From Saccharopolyspora dendranthemae (GTDB lineage Bacteria; Actinomycetota; Actinomycetes; Mycobacteriales; Pseudonocardiaceae): a DNA stretch of 64,000 nt. Made by a program: the position numbers and the translations under genes. The notes beneath the pieces were generated by a model. The model was not told the origin of the DNA, made no database searches, and worked only from the letters and a program-made list of their open reading frames with translations. Below are positions 8,516 through 16,245 of this stretch, piece by piece. Where the stretch lies: positions 248,001-312,000 of the forward strand of contig NZ_VIWX01000001.1 in the NCBI RefSeq assembly GCF_007829955.1, in the 5' to 3' direction. Each line of letters begins with the position of its first letter. Position 1 is the first letter of the stretch.

Positions 8516-8606
8516 CCCCACGCCTGTGAACGACCATGCTGGGTCGCCTGACACCACGCGTCCCAGACCAATCCACCCGCATGTATTCCCAGTTCACAGC
8601 GGTGGC

Positions 8607-8752
8607 TAGCCTGTCCTGCCAACGTGTCCCAGGCGGCACTCCGACGAGACAGGTGGGACGGCAGAGAAGGCCCGCCTTCACGGCTACACCGGCAGCTGAA
8701 GCCGTGTGGTTAGCGAGCAACTCCCTCCTCGGACACAGAATTACCCCACGGG
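8607..8752 (+). repeat. Long direct repeat, copy 1 (contains att-like core)
   Basis: This stretch resembles 41389-41527: both have a CCTGTCC block, GTCCCAGG, GGTGGGAC and end with CAACTCCC...CTCGGACAC...TACCCCACGG. The middle is diverged. The shared layout suggests two descendants of one attachment region. Confidence 0.55.
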
Positions 8753-8766
8753 TTTGACCTTGGGGT
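8717..8766 (+). other. tRNA-Leu 3'-end-like attachment site A
   Basis: GCAACTCCCTCCTCGGACACA resembles the 3' part of an actinobacterial tRNA-Leu (T-arm followed by acceptor strand CTCGGAC and discriminator A). It is followed by ACCCCA (8743-8748) and TGGGGT (8761-8766), a short terminator-like stem in the same place as at site B (22535-22595). No complete tRNA is present. It is interpreted as an integration scar. Confidence 0.5.
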
Positions 8767-8778
8767 CCTGGATATCAG

Positions 8779-8806
8779 CTGAGGCGAGGCTACGGTCTCG
8801 CCTCAG
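8779..8806. terminator. Perfect 10-bp hairpin
   Basis: CTGAGGCGAG at 8779-8788 and CTCGCCTCAG at 8797-8806 with an 8-base loop, no clear T-run. It lies between attachment-like site A and the recombinase remnant, and could end transcription from either side. Confidence 0.5.
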
Positions 8807-9045
8807 TCGCGTCTACGGCTGTTGTCGCAGTTCGCCGGCCTGGCGCTCGGCACTTCGACCGCGCCAAGGTTGTTCGCGGCACCCGGCCCGTGCCCTTGGT
8901 CCGCACACCGGAAAAGCCAGCTGTGTTCCGCTGGGCGGCAGCAGTGTGGGCGCCGTTTGCGCCTGGTGTTCTTCGAGTATCCAGTCCGGGCCGAGGTAAA
9001 CGATCATCAACCCGTTCACGCGAAGATGCTCGGCCACCTCCTCAT
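8805..9045 (+). repeat. Direct repeat of recombinase tail and flank, copy 1
   Basis: About 240 bases aligned with 20670-20910, including shared blocks such as CGCACACCGGAAAAGCCAGC, and ATCCAGTCCGGGCCGAG. It extends past the coding part into the downstream flank, so it reflects duplication of the end of an element. Confidence 0.65.
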
Positions 9046-9120
9046 CGCCGCCCTCCGAGCTCGACCAACGATTGGCAACCGCCCACAACCGAGCGGGATC
9101 ATGCGCGGGAACAGATCCAC
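8810..9120 (-). pseudogene. Serine recombinase 3'-end remnant
   Basis: The minus strand encodes EHLRVNGLMIVYLGPDWILE and LPPSGTQLAFPVC, matching the C-terminus of the intact recombinase at 20767-22086. The stop codon after FPVC is lost (TGA became a Gly-coding context) and no catalytic domain is present. At nucleotide level 8805-9045 is clearly related to 20670-20910 in the same orientation. It is adjacent to attachment-like site A. Confidence 0.75.
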
Positions 9121-9300
9121 ACCCGCCCCGGAACAACACCATGATCATGGTCCCGCCGCAGTCAGATGACGTCTCACGAGGACGCATCACGCTCTCGGAG
9201 GCCGGGCACCAGATCGAAAGTTCGCTAGTCGGGTCTACTTCGCCGTCGGCGTGCTCACGTACTCCTCGCCGGCCCTCGACGTCGGCCTGGATCTGCGCGG

Positions 9301-10164
9301 CTAACGGACGGACGCTCGGAAGGTGCCCGGTGGCAGGCCGGTCCGGTGCTGGAAGAACTTGGCGAAGTTGGTCGGGTCGGCGAAGCCCAGGCGGGTCGCG
9401 ATCGAAGTCGCGGGCAGGTCGGCGTGCGCGAGCAGCCGTTTTGCCTCGAGGGTGACGCGGCGGTCGATGAACTCCTTGGCGCCGACACCGGCCGCGGTCT
9501 GTGTCGCCCGGCTCAGCGTGCGGGCGGAGTAGCCGAGCGCGGCGGCGTAGTCCGCAACCTGCCGAGTGCGGGCGAAGTCCTGTTCGACCAGGGCGCGGAA
9601 CCGGACGAAGGTGGTGTCGTCTGCGCTGACCGGCTGAGCACACAGCGCTGCCACCCGCACCGCGACGACGGCGAGCAGATTGCGCAGAACCTCCCGCCGG
9701 GAGTCCACCGGCAGGTCTCCCGCATCGGTGAATTCCGCGGCCAGGTGAGCGACGGCCCGCTGCAGCGCGTCCGTGCCGGGGTCCGCGGCAGCGGCGACGG
9801 CGCGGCCGAACGGGTCGTCCAGCCGTGCGGCGGCCGCAGTCGCAGGACCGACCGAACTGGCCTGGAACACCGCCAGCACGCCGTCGGCCGCGGTCAGGTC
9901 GCCGAACTGCTGGACCTGCCCCGGTCGCACCCACAGGACCGAACCCGCGGCGACCCGGTGCGTGGTGAAGTCCACGCTGTGCCGCAGCGTGCCGCGGGTG
10001 ACCGCGAAGAGCAGGTGGAACTCCGGGCGCTGAGGTGCGCTCAGGTCGGCAGAGCCGGCGCGGGCCGCCAGGTCGGCGAGCGTCATCACCTCGAGCCCGG
10101 GCAGCGGCGTGCCCTCAGGCGGCGCGAACCCGATCAACGGGATCGGATGTCTGTTTTTCACCAT
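9301..10164 (-). CDS. AraC family transcriptional regulator
   Basis: 287 aa from the ATG at 10164 (a GTG at 10194 is an alternative; neither has a strong ribosome site). Residues 1-170 are a cupin-like sensor region with a LHSVDF-type stretch and VLWVRPGQVQQF. The C-terminal hundred residues hold two helix-turn-helix units: VADYAAALGYSARTLSRA, and IATRLGFADPTNFAKFFQHRTG, the AraC signature. It is divergent from the NmrA-like reductase 79 bp away, so it probably controls that gene. Confidence 0.92.
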   Translation of the reverse strand: MVKNRHPIPLIGFAPPEGTPLPGLEVMTLADLAARAGSADLSAPQRPEFHLLFAVTRGTLRHSVDFTTHRVAAGSVLWVRPGQVQQFGDLTAADGVLAVFQASSVGPATAAAARLDDPFGRAVAAAADPGTDALQRAVAHLAAEFTDAGDLPVDSRREVLRNLLAVVAVRVAALCAQPVSADDTTFVRFRALVEQDFARTRQVADYAAALGYSARTLSRATQTAAGVGAKEFIDRRVTLEAKRLLAHADLPATSIATRLGFADPTNFAKFFQHRTGLPPGTFRASVR

Positions 10165-10243
10165 GACTGGTCGGCATTCTACCTGTCCGAACACTCAGAT
10201 CGACGGAAAACTACAAACCAGGAACCCCCAAGAAGGAGCAGAA

Positions 10244-10894
10244 ATGGCACACATCGCCGTCTTCGGAGCCAACGGAACGATCGGCAACCGCATCGTGGCG
10301 GAAGCCCTGAGCCGCGGACACGAGGTCACCGCGGTCGTCCGCAACCCGGCCAAGATCAGCACGGAGCACGAGAACCTGACGGTCAGCGAGGGCAACGTGC
10401 TCGACCCCGCGTCGGTGGCGACCGCAGCCAAAGGCCAGGACGTACTGGTCAGCGCAGTCGGTGGCGGCGACGGCCCGAGCACCATCGCCACGATCAAGCC
10501 CGCGGCCGAGGCGCTCGTGGCCGGCCTCCGCTCGCTGGACACGGACGCACCCCGGCTGATCGCCGTCGGCGGCGCCGGCTCGCTGCGCACCCCGGACGGC
10601 AATCAGGTGTGGGACGCCGAGGGCCTTCCCGAGTTCCTGCTGCAGATCATGCACGCACACGGCGACGCCCTCGACTACTACCGCACGGTCTCCGACGTCG
10701 AGTGGGTCAACGCCACGCCGCCCGCCACCATCGAGCCGGGCGATCGCACCGGGACCTACCGCACGGCCACCGACGACCTGCTGACCGACGACGCCGGGGA
10801 CAGCCGCATCTCCACAGAAGACTTCGCCGTCGCGGTCGTCGACGAGATCGAACGACCGCAGCACACCGGCCGCCGATTCACCGTCGCCTACTGA
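10244..10894 (+). CDS. NAD(P)-dependent NmrA-like SDR (atypical short-chain reductase)
   Basis: 216 aa from the ATG at 10244 with AAGGAG upstream; the longer ORF runs back over the divergent promoter. FGANGTIGNRIVAEAL is a Rossmann NAD(P) motif close to that of NmrA/NAD(H)-binding proteins and YwnB/BVR-B-like reductases. The middle has LIAVGGAGSL and the region DYYRTVSDVEWVNATPP. It is divergent from the AraC regulator. Likely a stress or aldehyde/quinone reductase-like protein; substrate unknown. Confidence 0.85.
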   Translation: MAHIAVFGANGTIGNRIVAEALSRGHEVTAVVRNPAKISTEHENLTVSEGNVLDPASVATAAKGQDVLVSAVGGGDGPSTIATIKPAAEALVAGLRSLDTDAPRLIAVGGAGSLRTPDGNQVWDAEGLPEFLLQIMHAHGDALDYYRTVSDVEWVNATPPATIEPGDRTGTYRTATDDLLTDDAGDSRISTEDFAVAVVDEIERPQHTGRRFTVAY

Positions 10895-10971
10895 GCCCGC
10901 ATTCCTACCAGCCAGCGGTTGGCCAGCACGGCGGTGGCTGTCCGGGAGCGGCCGGCGACGGCGGTGCCCAG

Positions 10972-11121
10972 GTCGCGTTCTCGCTGTTTCCCGACTTTGA
11001 GAATTTCAGCGAGCTCACGCCGGGTGAGCACCACCTGCCCCCGCTCGAGGCGGTGGTCGACCAACTCGTCGCGTGGAGCTGTGCCCTTGCTCCGCTCCGC
11101 GTCGATGCCGCGGCGGCCTGA
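10972..11121 (+). pseudogene. NADPH-dependent FMN reductase C-terminal fragment
   Basis: The frame encodes VAFSLFPDFENFSELTPGEH and then a VVDQLVAWSCALAPLR-like end. This matches the last 50 residues of NAD(P)H:FMN reductase (flavodoxin-fold) proteins, which share the DFENF...P.EH...LV.W..AL..LR pattern. No start or flavin-binding N-terminus is present; upstream bases run straight from the preceding gene. Confidence 0.5.
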
Positions 11122-11178
11122 CCACCGCCGCCGCCCACAGCGCCGCAAAATTCTGAATCGTCGAAGAAGGGAATCAGC

Positions 11179-11595
11179 ATGTCCAGCAGTTCAAGCCCGT
11201 TCGACACCGCCACGGCATACGGAATCGCGTTGCAGGCCAGGGACAAGTCCAGCATCCTGGCCCTCTACACCGACGATGCCGAGATCGTCCCCGACCAGAT
11301 CCCTAGCTTGTCGGGCCGGGCAGCCATCTCCCAGTTCTACGACGACACCTTCGCGGCCATCTCCATGAAGGTAGACCTGCAGATCGTCGACGTTGTAGAG
11401 CACGACGGGATGGCGATCGTCCGCTCCGAGCAACCGGTCGATGTCGTTGACGTCGCAGGCGGCCAAGTGACCAAGTCCTACTTCCGCGAATTGTTCGTGC
11501 TGAAGAACGACGACGGCTCTTGGAAGATCTTCAAGTACATGTTCTCGCAGAACCTCGCCCAGGCGCCCACGGACGTTCCGCCTCACGCACGCTAA
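11179..11595 (+). CDS. NTF2-like (SgcJ/EcaC/DUF4440-type) protein
   Basis: 138 aa. The cone-shaped NTF2 fold is suggested by the helix ATAYGIALQARDKSSILALY with the following TDDAEIVPD, and by the strand-rich C-terminal half with SYFRELFVLKNDDGSWKIFKYMFSQN. GAAGAAGGGA precedes the ATG. Proteins of this group act as small cyclases, isomerases or unknown binding proteins; function here is not assigned. A related fragment follows at 11608-11816. Confidence 0.8.
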   Translation: MSSSSSPFDTATAYGIALQARDKSSILALYTDDAEIVPDQIPSLSGRAAISQFYDDTFAAISMKVDLQIVDVVEHDGMAIVRSEQPVDVVDVAGGQVTKSYFRELFVLKNDDGSWKIFKYMFSQNLAQAPTDVPPHAR

Positions 11596-11607
11596 GACGC
11601 GGCGGGA

Positions 11608-11816
11608 ATGCGGGAGAAGGCACGGAAACCAGAAGACCTCGGCCGACTGCGGCTCGAACCGCCAACCGTCGGCGACATCGACGGGGTCCTCGCCCGCTAC
11701 GAATCCGATGCGACAACGTATTACCAAGGCACCACCAGCATCGGGTTCGATGCGCTCGGCGCAGCGTACGAGGTGACGCTTGCCGGAAACAGCTGCCCGC
11801 GTTCCCCGCAACTTAA
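11608..11816 (+). pseudogene. Truncated NTF2/DUF4440-like fragment
   Basis: The plus frame reads PPTVGDIDGVLARYESDATT followed by YYQGTTSIGFDALGAAYEV, similar to the N-terminal half of DUF4440/SnoaL-like proteins (helix, then YE.DA). It breaks off before the beta sheet and runs into a strong hairpin at 11819. It is likely a degraded relative of the upstream gene. Confidence 0.4.
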
Positions 11817-11818
11817 CT

Positions 11819-11862
11819 CACGCCGGCGCCCCCGGACTTCCGAGGTCGGGGGCGCCGGCGTG
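11819..11862. terminator. Strong 16-bp hairpin terminator
   Basis: CACGCCGGCGCCCCCG (11819-11834) pairs perfectly with CGGGGGCGCCGGCGTG (11847-11862) around a 12-base loop. It isolates the NTF2-like genes from the Nit1C operon that starts at 12068. Confidence 0.8.
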
Positions 11863-12067
11863 TCCGCGCCGGGTCGGGTTTCGTCTCGCCCGAACCGCCT
11901 CGATCAGTCCAGTGTGACTGGCGACCGTCAACAGAACCGAAACCTGGCCCCATTCAACGAAACCGTCCGTTATTCCGGATGTCTTCGTTCGGAAATCACC
12001 GGTGGCTGGAATGGTTCCCAACAGCAGCGACGAGGCGCTCCCTCGAACCCCTGCTCCTGGAGGACCA

Positions 12068-12367
12068 ATGCCCGAAATGCATTTCCAAGTGCGTTGGCCG
12101 GACGGTGCGGTCCAGCAATGCTACTCCCCATCCACGATCATCGAGGACTACCTCGAAGCTGGTGGTGTCTACACCGTCGCCGACTTCGTCGAGCGAAGCC
12201 GGCAGGCGCTGGAGATCGCCAGTGATCGCGTGCGGGCCAAGTTCGGCATGGGCTGCACCGCCGCGGCCGGTCAGCTGGCCGAGATCACCGCGACCTCCGA
12301 CGGCCATCGCGCCGACGACCGGGTCACCGTCGAAGCGCTGATCCACCCGCCCGGGAGGACGTCATGA
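12068..12367 (+). CDS. MSMEG_0570 family nitrogen-starvation response protein (Nit1C cluster)
   Basis: 99 aa from the ATG at 12068, preceded by GGAGGA; the longer ORF start at 12002 has no ribosome site. The protein begins MPEMHFQVRWPDGAVQ, then CYSPSTIIEDYLEAG and a RSRQALEIASDRVRAKFG helix. This is the MSMEG_0570 family, small proteins found only in clusters with a nitrilase, a radical SAM enzyme and a flavoprotein. Its biochemical role is unknown. Its stop overlaps the next ATG by 4 bp (ATGA), and it opens the operon here. Confidence 0.9.
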   Translation: MPEMHFQVRWPDGAVQQCYSPSTIIEDYLEAGGVYTVADFVERSRQALEIASDRVRAKFGMGCTAAAGQLAEITATSDGHRADDRVTVEALIHPPGRTS

Positions 12368-13674
12368 GCCTCACCGACATTCACTACCCGGTCGTGGTGG
12401 TCGGTGGCGGGCAGGCAGGACTGTCCGCCAGCTATTGCCTGCAACAACGGGGAATCCGGCACGTGGTGTTCGAAGCCGAGCAGCTGGGCCACGACTGGCG
12501 GTCCCGCCGCTGGGACTCGTTCTGCCTGGTCACACCGAACTGGCAGTGCGCTCTGCCGGGGTTCGCCTACAAGGGCGCGGACCCGGATGGCTTCATGGTG
12601 CGAGACGAGATCGTGGCTTACCTGGACAGTTACGCCGAGTCCTTCGGCCCGCCGCTGGTCGAAGGCGTGCGCGTCACCAGGCTGCGGCGCACCGAGACGG
12701 GCACGTTCCTGCTGGACACCACCGCCGGGGAGCTCACCGCTGAGCAGGTGGTCGTCGCCACCGGCGCCTACCACGTGCCCAGCACACCGCGCATCGCCGA
12801 ACGCGTTCCGGCCCGGATCACGCAGCTGCACTCGGCTGATTACCGCAGTCCCGATGCGCTGCCACCGGGCGATGTGCTGGTCGTCGGCAGCGGCCAGTCC
12901 GGCGCGCAGATCGCCGAGGACCTGCACCTCGCCGGGCGGGGCGTGCACTTGGCGGTGGGCAACGCGCCTCGGGTGGCGCGGTTCTACCGCGGGCGCGACT
13001 GCGTGGCGTGGTTGGACGACATGGGCCACTACGCCAAGAGCATCGACGAGTTCGCCGATCCTGCCCAGGTGCGCAAGCGGGTCAACCACTACGTCACCGG
13101 GCGTGACGGCGGGCGTGACATCGATCTGCGCCGGTTCGCGTCCGAGGGCATGCGGCTCTACGGTCATCTGCTCGATGTCGACGACGGCAGAGCTGGTTTC
13201 GGCGACGACCTGAAGTCCAACTTGGACTCCGCGGATCAGGTGATGGAGTCCATCAAGGATGCGATCGACGCCCACATCGATGCGCGTGGCATCGACGCTC
13301 CTTCCGAGGCTCGGTACGTGCCGGTGTGGGAGCCCGACCCGGCGACCGATCCGTGCGAGTTGGACCTGGTCGCAGCGGGGGTCACCTCGATCATCTGGTC
13401 CACCGGGTTCCGGCCGGACTACACCTGGATCGAAATTCCAGTGTTCGACGGTCGCGGCTACCCGACGCACTGGCGCGGGGTCACCAGCGCTCCCGGCCTG
13501 TACTTCCTCGGGCTGCCCTGGCAGTACACCTGGGGATCCGGCCGGATGGAAGGCGTGGGTCAGGACGCGCACTACCTCGCCGAGCGGATCGACGCGGCCC
13601 GCCGCATCACCGACGTGTGCGGCACGCTGACCGGCCCGCCGTCGTCGCTGTCCACCGCACCCCTGATGAGCTGA
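12364..13674 (+). CDS. MSMEG_0569 family flavin-dependent oxidoreductase (Nit1C cluster)
   Basis: 436 aa. An N-terminal FAD motif (VVVVGGGQAGLSASYCL) and a second Rossmann motif (VLVVGSGQSGAQIAEDL, about residue 178) are spaced as in class B flavin monooxygenases. The C-terminal STGFRPDYTWIEIPVFDGRG stretch is typical. It overlaps the preceding gene by 4 bp. In Nit1C clusters this gene is the presumed flavin monooxygenase that works with the nitrilase in nitrile or cyanide assimilation; the true substrate has not been read from sequence. Confidence 0.92.
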   Translation: MSLTDIHYPVVVVGGGQAGLSASYCLQQRGIRHVVFEAEQLGHDWRSRRWDSFCLVTPNWQCALPGFAYKGADPDGFMVRDEIVAYLDSYAESFGPPLVEGVRVTRLRRTETGTFLLDTTAGELTAEQVVVATGAYHVPSTPRIAERVPARITQLHSADYRSPDALPPGDVLVVGSGQSGAQIAEDLHLAGRGVHLAVGNAPRVARFYRGRDCVAWLDDMGHYAKSIDEFADPAQVRKRVNHYVTGRDGGRDIDLRRFASEGMRLYGHLLDVDDGRAGFGDDLKSNLDSADQVMESIKDAIDAHIDARGIDAPSEARYVPVWEPDPATDPCELDLVAAGVTSIIWSTGFRPDYTWIEIPVFDGRGYPTHWRGVTSAPGLYFLGLPWQYTWGSGRMEGVGQDAHYLAERIDAARRITDVCGTLTGPPSSLSTAPLMS

Positions 13675-13682
13675 GGAGAACG

Positions 13683-14510
13683 GTGAACGACCGACTGGTC
13701 TTCGACGCCCACCGGCACCTCGGCGTGCTGCCCGCATACCCCTTCTACGGTGGCCCGGCCATCAATCCGGATACCACCGCGCGGGCGACGGTCGACCAAC
13801 TTCTGTCCGATCTGGATGCCGAGGGAACCGAACGGGCCCTGGTTCTGCCGAACTACGGCGTGCCGGATCCCGACGTCGCCTTCGCGCACAACGAACTGGT
13901 CCTGGAGGCCGCGCAGCGCGACGAGCGGGTCCGCGCCGGACTGTGGGTCTCGGCGCGGCCCGAAGATCGGGAGCGCACGGCCAAAGCCCTGGCCTTGGCG
14001 GGCGAACGGGGTGTCCGGGCGTTGAAGCTGAGCTTCCTCCTCGGTGGCTCGCCGACGGCGCCTGAATGCCGTCCGCAGCTGGACGAGATCTTCGCCGTCG
14101 CCGAGCGCCACGACCTGGTGGTGCACGTGCACACCTCGCCGGGGGCGGCTTCGGACATCGATCAGGTGGGAAACCTGGTCGAGTGGTACGCCGACCGGGT
14201 GCGGGTGCACCTGGTGCACTTCGGCGGCGGCATGAGCGGCCACATCAAGCTGGTCGGCTCGCGGTTCTTCGACTGGATCGCCGCCGGCAAGCACGTCTAC
14301 ACCGACCTCTCCTGGGCCATCGGGTTCGCCCCGCACTGGCTGGCTCGGGAGATCGAGCACCGCGGCATCGGCCACGACCGCGTGCTCTTCGCCAGCGACC
14401 AGCCGTGGGGCGACTTCCCCGGGGAATACGCCCGAATGCGCGCCGCGGCAGGTGATGGCGAACTCGGCGATCTCGTGTTCCGCGAGACCTTCGCCGCGCT
14501 CTACGACTGA
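13683..14510 (+). CDS. Amidohydrolase family protein in Nit1C cluster
   Basis: 275 aa from the GTG at 13683 (GAGGAGA upstream, 8 bp after the flavoprotein stop). FDAHRHLGV near the N-terminus is the first metal-binding HxH of the amidohydrolase-2/ACMSD-type fold. HVHTSPGA and VHLVHFGGG supply further His residues, and FASDQPWGDFPGEY provides the C-terminal metal Asp. It probably hydrolyses or decarboxylates a small amide or acid produced in the pathway. An amidohydrolase is not among the seven core Nit1C genes as usually listed, so this may be an actinobacterial accessory member. Confidence 0.85.
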   Translation: MNDRLVFDAHRHLGVLPAYPFYGGPAINPDTTARATVDQLLSDLDAEGTERALVLPNYGVPDPDVAFAHNELVLEAAQRDERVRAGLWVSARPEDRERTAKALALAGERGVRALKLSFLLGGSPTAPECRPQLDEIFAVAERHDLVVHVHTSPGAASDIDQVGNLVEWYADRVRVHLVHFGGGMSGHIKLVGSRFFDWIAAGKHVYTDLSWAIGFAPHWLAREIEHRGIGHDRVLFASDQPWGDFPGEYARMRAAAGDGELGDLVFRETFAALYD

Positions 14511-14536
14511 AATCCCCGCAACCAGAGGAGACAACC

Positions 14537-15058
14537 ATGTCCGAGGCCGTCGATCTCACCGACGTCGAGCAGAAGTCGCGCGAGGAGATCCCGCACCCGT
14601 CGTTGCCGGAGGGTTCCAGCATCTACGGGTCGACCAAGGTATTCCCCGACTACCAAGCTGAGAACGGCGAAACCTACTTCACCCTCGTGCACGGCATCGC
14701 GCACGAATCCTCGGTCAGCTTCGTGGCCGTGCTGCAGGCGACCCGCGCGCTGCGCAAGGGCTTCGAATCGGCCGTCTACTTCTACGGACCGGGTTCGCTG
14801 AACTGCCTGGCCACCCGCGGATTCCCGACCACGGGCAACTCCGCGTTCCCCGGTGAGCACAACATCAACAATCAGCTCAAGACCTTCATCGCCGAGGGCG
14901 GCAAGGTCTACTGCTGCCGATTCGGCCTGTCGCTGCACGGCGCGCGGGAGGAGGACCTCATCGAAGGGGTCATCCCGACTCACCCGCTGGACGTGCAGGA
15001 CGCGATCATCCACTACGCGCGCAAGGGCGCGATCATCAACTCCACCTACCAACTCTGA
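14537..15058 (+). CDS. MSMEG_0572/Sll0783 family nitrogen-starvation response protein (Nit1C)
   Basis: 173 aa with AGAGGAGA before the ATG. The conserved features KVFPDYQAENGETYFTLVHG, ALRKGFESAVYFYGPGSLNC and a C-terminal KGAIINSTYQL match the Sll0783/MSMEG_0572 family. In Synechocystis, sll0783 heads a nitrogen-stress-induced operon with a nitrilase; its enzymatic role is unknown. Three cysteines (GSLNC, VYCCRF) could be functional. A hairpin follows within 20 bp of the stop. Confidence 0.93.
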   Translation: MSEAVDLTDVEQKSREEIPHPSLPEGSSIYGSTKVFPDYQAENGETYFTLVHGIAHESSVSFVAVLQATRALRKGFESAVYFYGPGSLNCLATRGFPTTGNSAFPGEHNINNQLKTFIAEGGKVYCCRFGLSLHGAREEDLIEGVIPTHPLDVQDAIIHYARKGAIINSTYQL

Positions 15059-15077
15059 GGTCCTGCCCTCGCGCGTG

Positions 15078-15114
15078 CTGCGAGGCGGGACCTGGAGAGA
15101 GGCCCGCCTCGCAG
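15078..15114 (+). terminator. Intra-operon hairpin (attenuator or partial terminator)
   Basis: CTGCGAGGCGGG (15078-15089) and CCCGCCTCGCAG (15103-15114) form a perfect 12-bp stem with a 13-base loop and no U-run. It sits between the Sll0783-like gene and the radical SAM gene, the only sizeable gap in the operon, and could lower or stabilise downstream message. Confidence 0.55.
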
Positions 15115-15143
15115 CGAGCGCCGACGTTTTCCGGAGGTGTGTC

Positions 15144-16241
15144 GTGAGCGTGGGTACCGAACGGACACGCAACAGCACGACAGTGGACGTGCGGATCACC
15201 ACCCGCGCGGAGCTGGCCCTGCGCGGGGTGCGGCTGGACGCCGAGGTCGCGCGACCGGCGGGCGCGGGCCCCAGCGACGACGGGCACGTCCTCGTCGACG
15301 GTGCCAACGCCGCGCTGCCCACCAATCCCGCCAGCCCGTACTCGGTGCGTGACGGGCGGGTCTGGCTGGGCGAGGAGGACACCGGGATCGAGCTCTCCCC
15401 CGTGCGCAGACCGAAGTTCTACGACCTGACCACATCGGACGGTGTGCGCTACGAGCAGATCGCCCGGCTGCACGGGTCCGACGTGCTGGCCACGACCGTC
15501 GTGCAGACCTGCATCCGCTACGCCGAGTCGGACCGCTGCCGGTTCTGCACCATCGAGGAGTCGTTGCGCGGTGGTGCGACGGTGGCAGCCAAAACACCAG
15601 CTCAGCTGGCCGAGGTCGCTGAGGCCGCCGTCCGGCTTGACGGCGTGCGGCAGATGGTGATGACCACCGGCACCACCACCGGCCCGGACCGCGGCGCGCG
15701 CAACCTGGTGCGCTCGGTGCGCGCCGTGCTGGAGGCGGTTCCGGGACTGCCGATCCAGGTGCAGTGCGAACCACCCGGTGACCTGCGCTGGATCGGTGAG
15801 CTCAAGGACGCGGGCGCCACCGCGATCGGCCTCCACGTCGAGGCGCTGGACGAGCAGGTGCGGCGGCGATGGATGCCCGGCAAGTCCCAAGTCCCGCTGA
15901 CCGAGTACGAAGCCGCGTGGGACGACGCGGTGCGCGTGTTCGGCCACAACCGGGTCTCCACCTACTTGCTGGTCGGGCTGGGAGAGGACCCCGACGAGCT
16001 GATCGCCGGCGCCGCCGGGCTCATCAAACGCGGCGTCTACCCGTTCGTCGTCCCGTTCCGCCCGATGGCGGGCACGCTGGCGGCCCGCGACGGCCTCGGT
16101 GCACCGAGTGGTGAGCTGCTGAGCTACGTCACCGACGCGGTCGCCGAACTGCTCAAGGCCGCTGGGATGTCGGGCGCCGATCAGGGTGCGGGCTGCGCGG
16201 CCTGCGGTGCCTGCTCGGTGCTCAAGACGGCGGGCGGGTGA
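15144..16241 (+). CDS. MSMEG_0568 family radical SAM protein (Nit1C)
   Basis: 365 aa from the GTG at 15144 (GGAGG 6-10 bases upstream). The iron-sulfur motif is C123-x8-C132-x2-C135 (CIRYAESDRCRFC), an unusual spacing but that of the MSMEG_0568 family. A barrel follows (GHNRVSTYLLVGLGE, VVPFRPMAGTLAA), and the C-terminus has GCAACGACSVL, which may hold a second cluster. Nit1C clusters always contain this radical SAM protein; reaction unknown. It is followed after 4 bp by the GNAT-AIR synthase gene. Confidence 0.93.
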   Translation: MSVGTERTRNSTTVDVRITTRAELALRGVRLDAEVARPAGAGPSDDGHVLVDGANAALPTNPASPYSVRDGRVWLGEEDTGIELSPVRRPKFYDLTTSDGVRYEQIARLHGSDVLATTVVQTCIRYAESDRCRFCTIEESLRGGATVAAKTPAQLAEVAEAAVRLDGVRQMVMTTGTTTGPDRGARNLVRSVRAVLEAVPGLPIQVQCEPPGDLRWIGELKDAGATAIGLHVEALDEQVRRRWMPGKSQVPLTEYEAAWDDAVRVFGHNRVSTYLLVGLGEDPDELIAGAAGLIKRGVYPFVVPFRPMAGTLAARDGLGAPSGELLSYVTDAVAELLKAAGMSGADQGAGCAACGACSVLKTAGG

Positions 16242-16245
16242 GGAC

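Noticed and set aside
8813..9934. 373-codon minus frame covering the AraC gene and the recombinase tail
   Set aside because: Its middle is out of frame with the AraC protein; only the recombinase tail part at the low end is meaningful and is listed as a remnant.
9346..11121. 591-codon plus frame across the AraC and NmrA-like genes
   Set aside because: It is antisense to AraC and out of frame with the NmrA-like gene; only its last 50 codons resemble a protein family (FMN reductase) and are listed separately.
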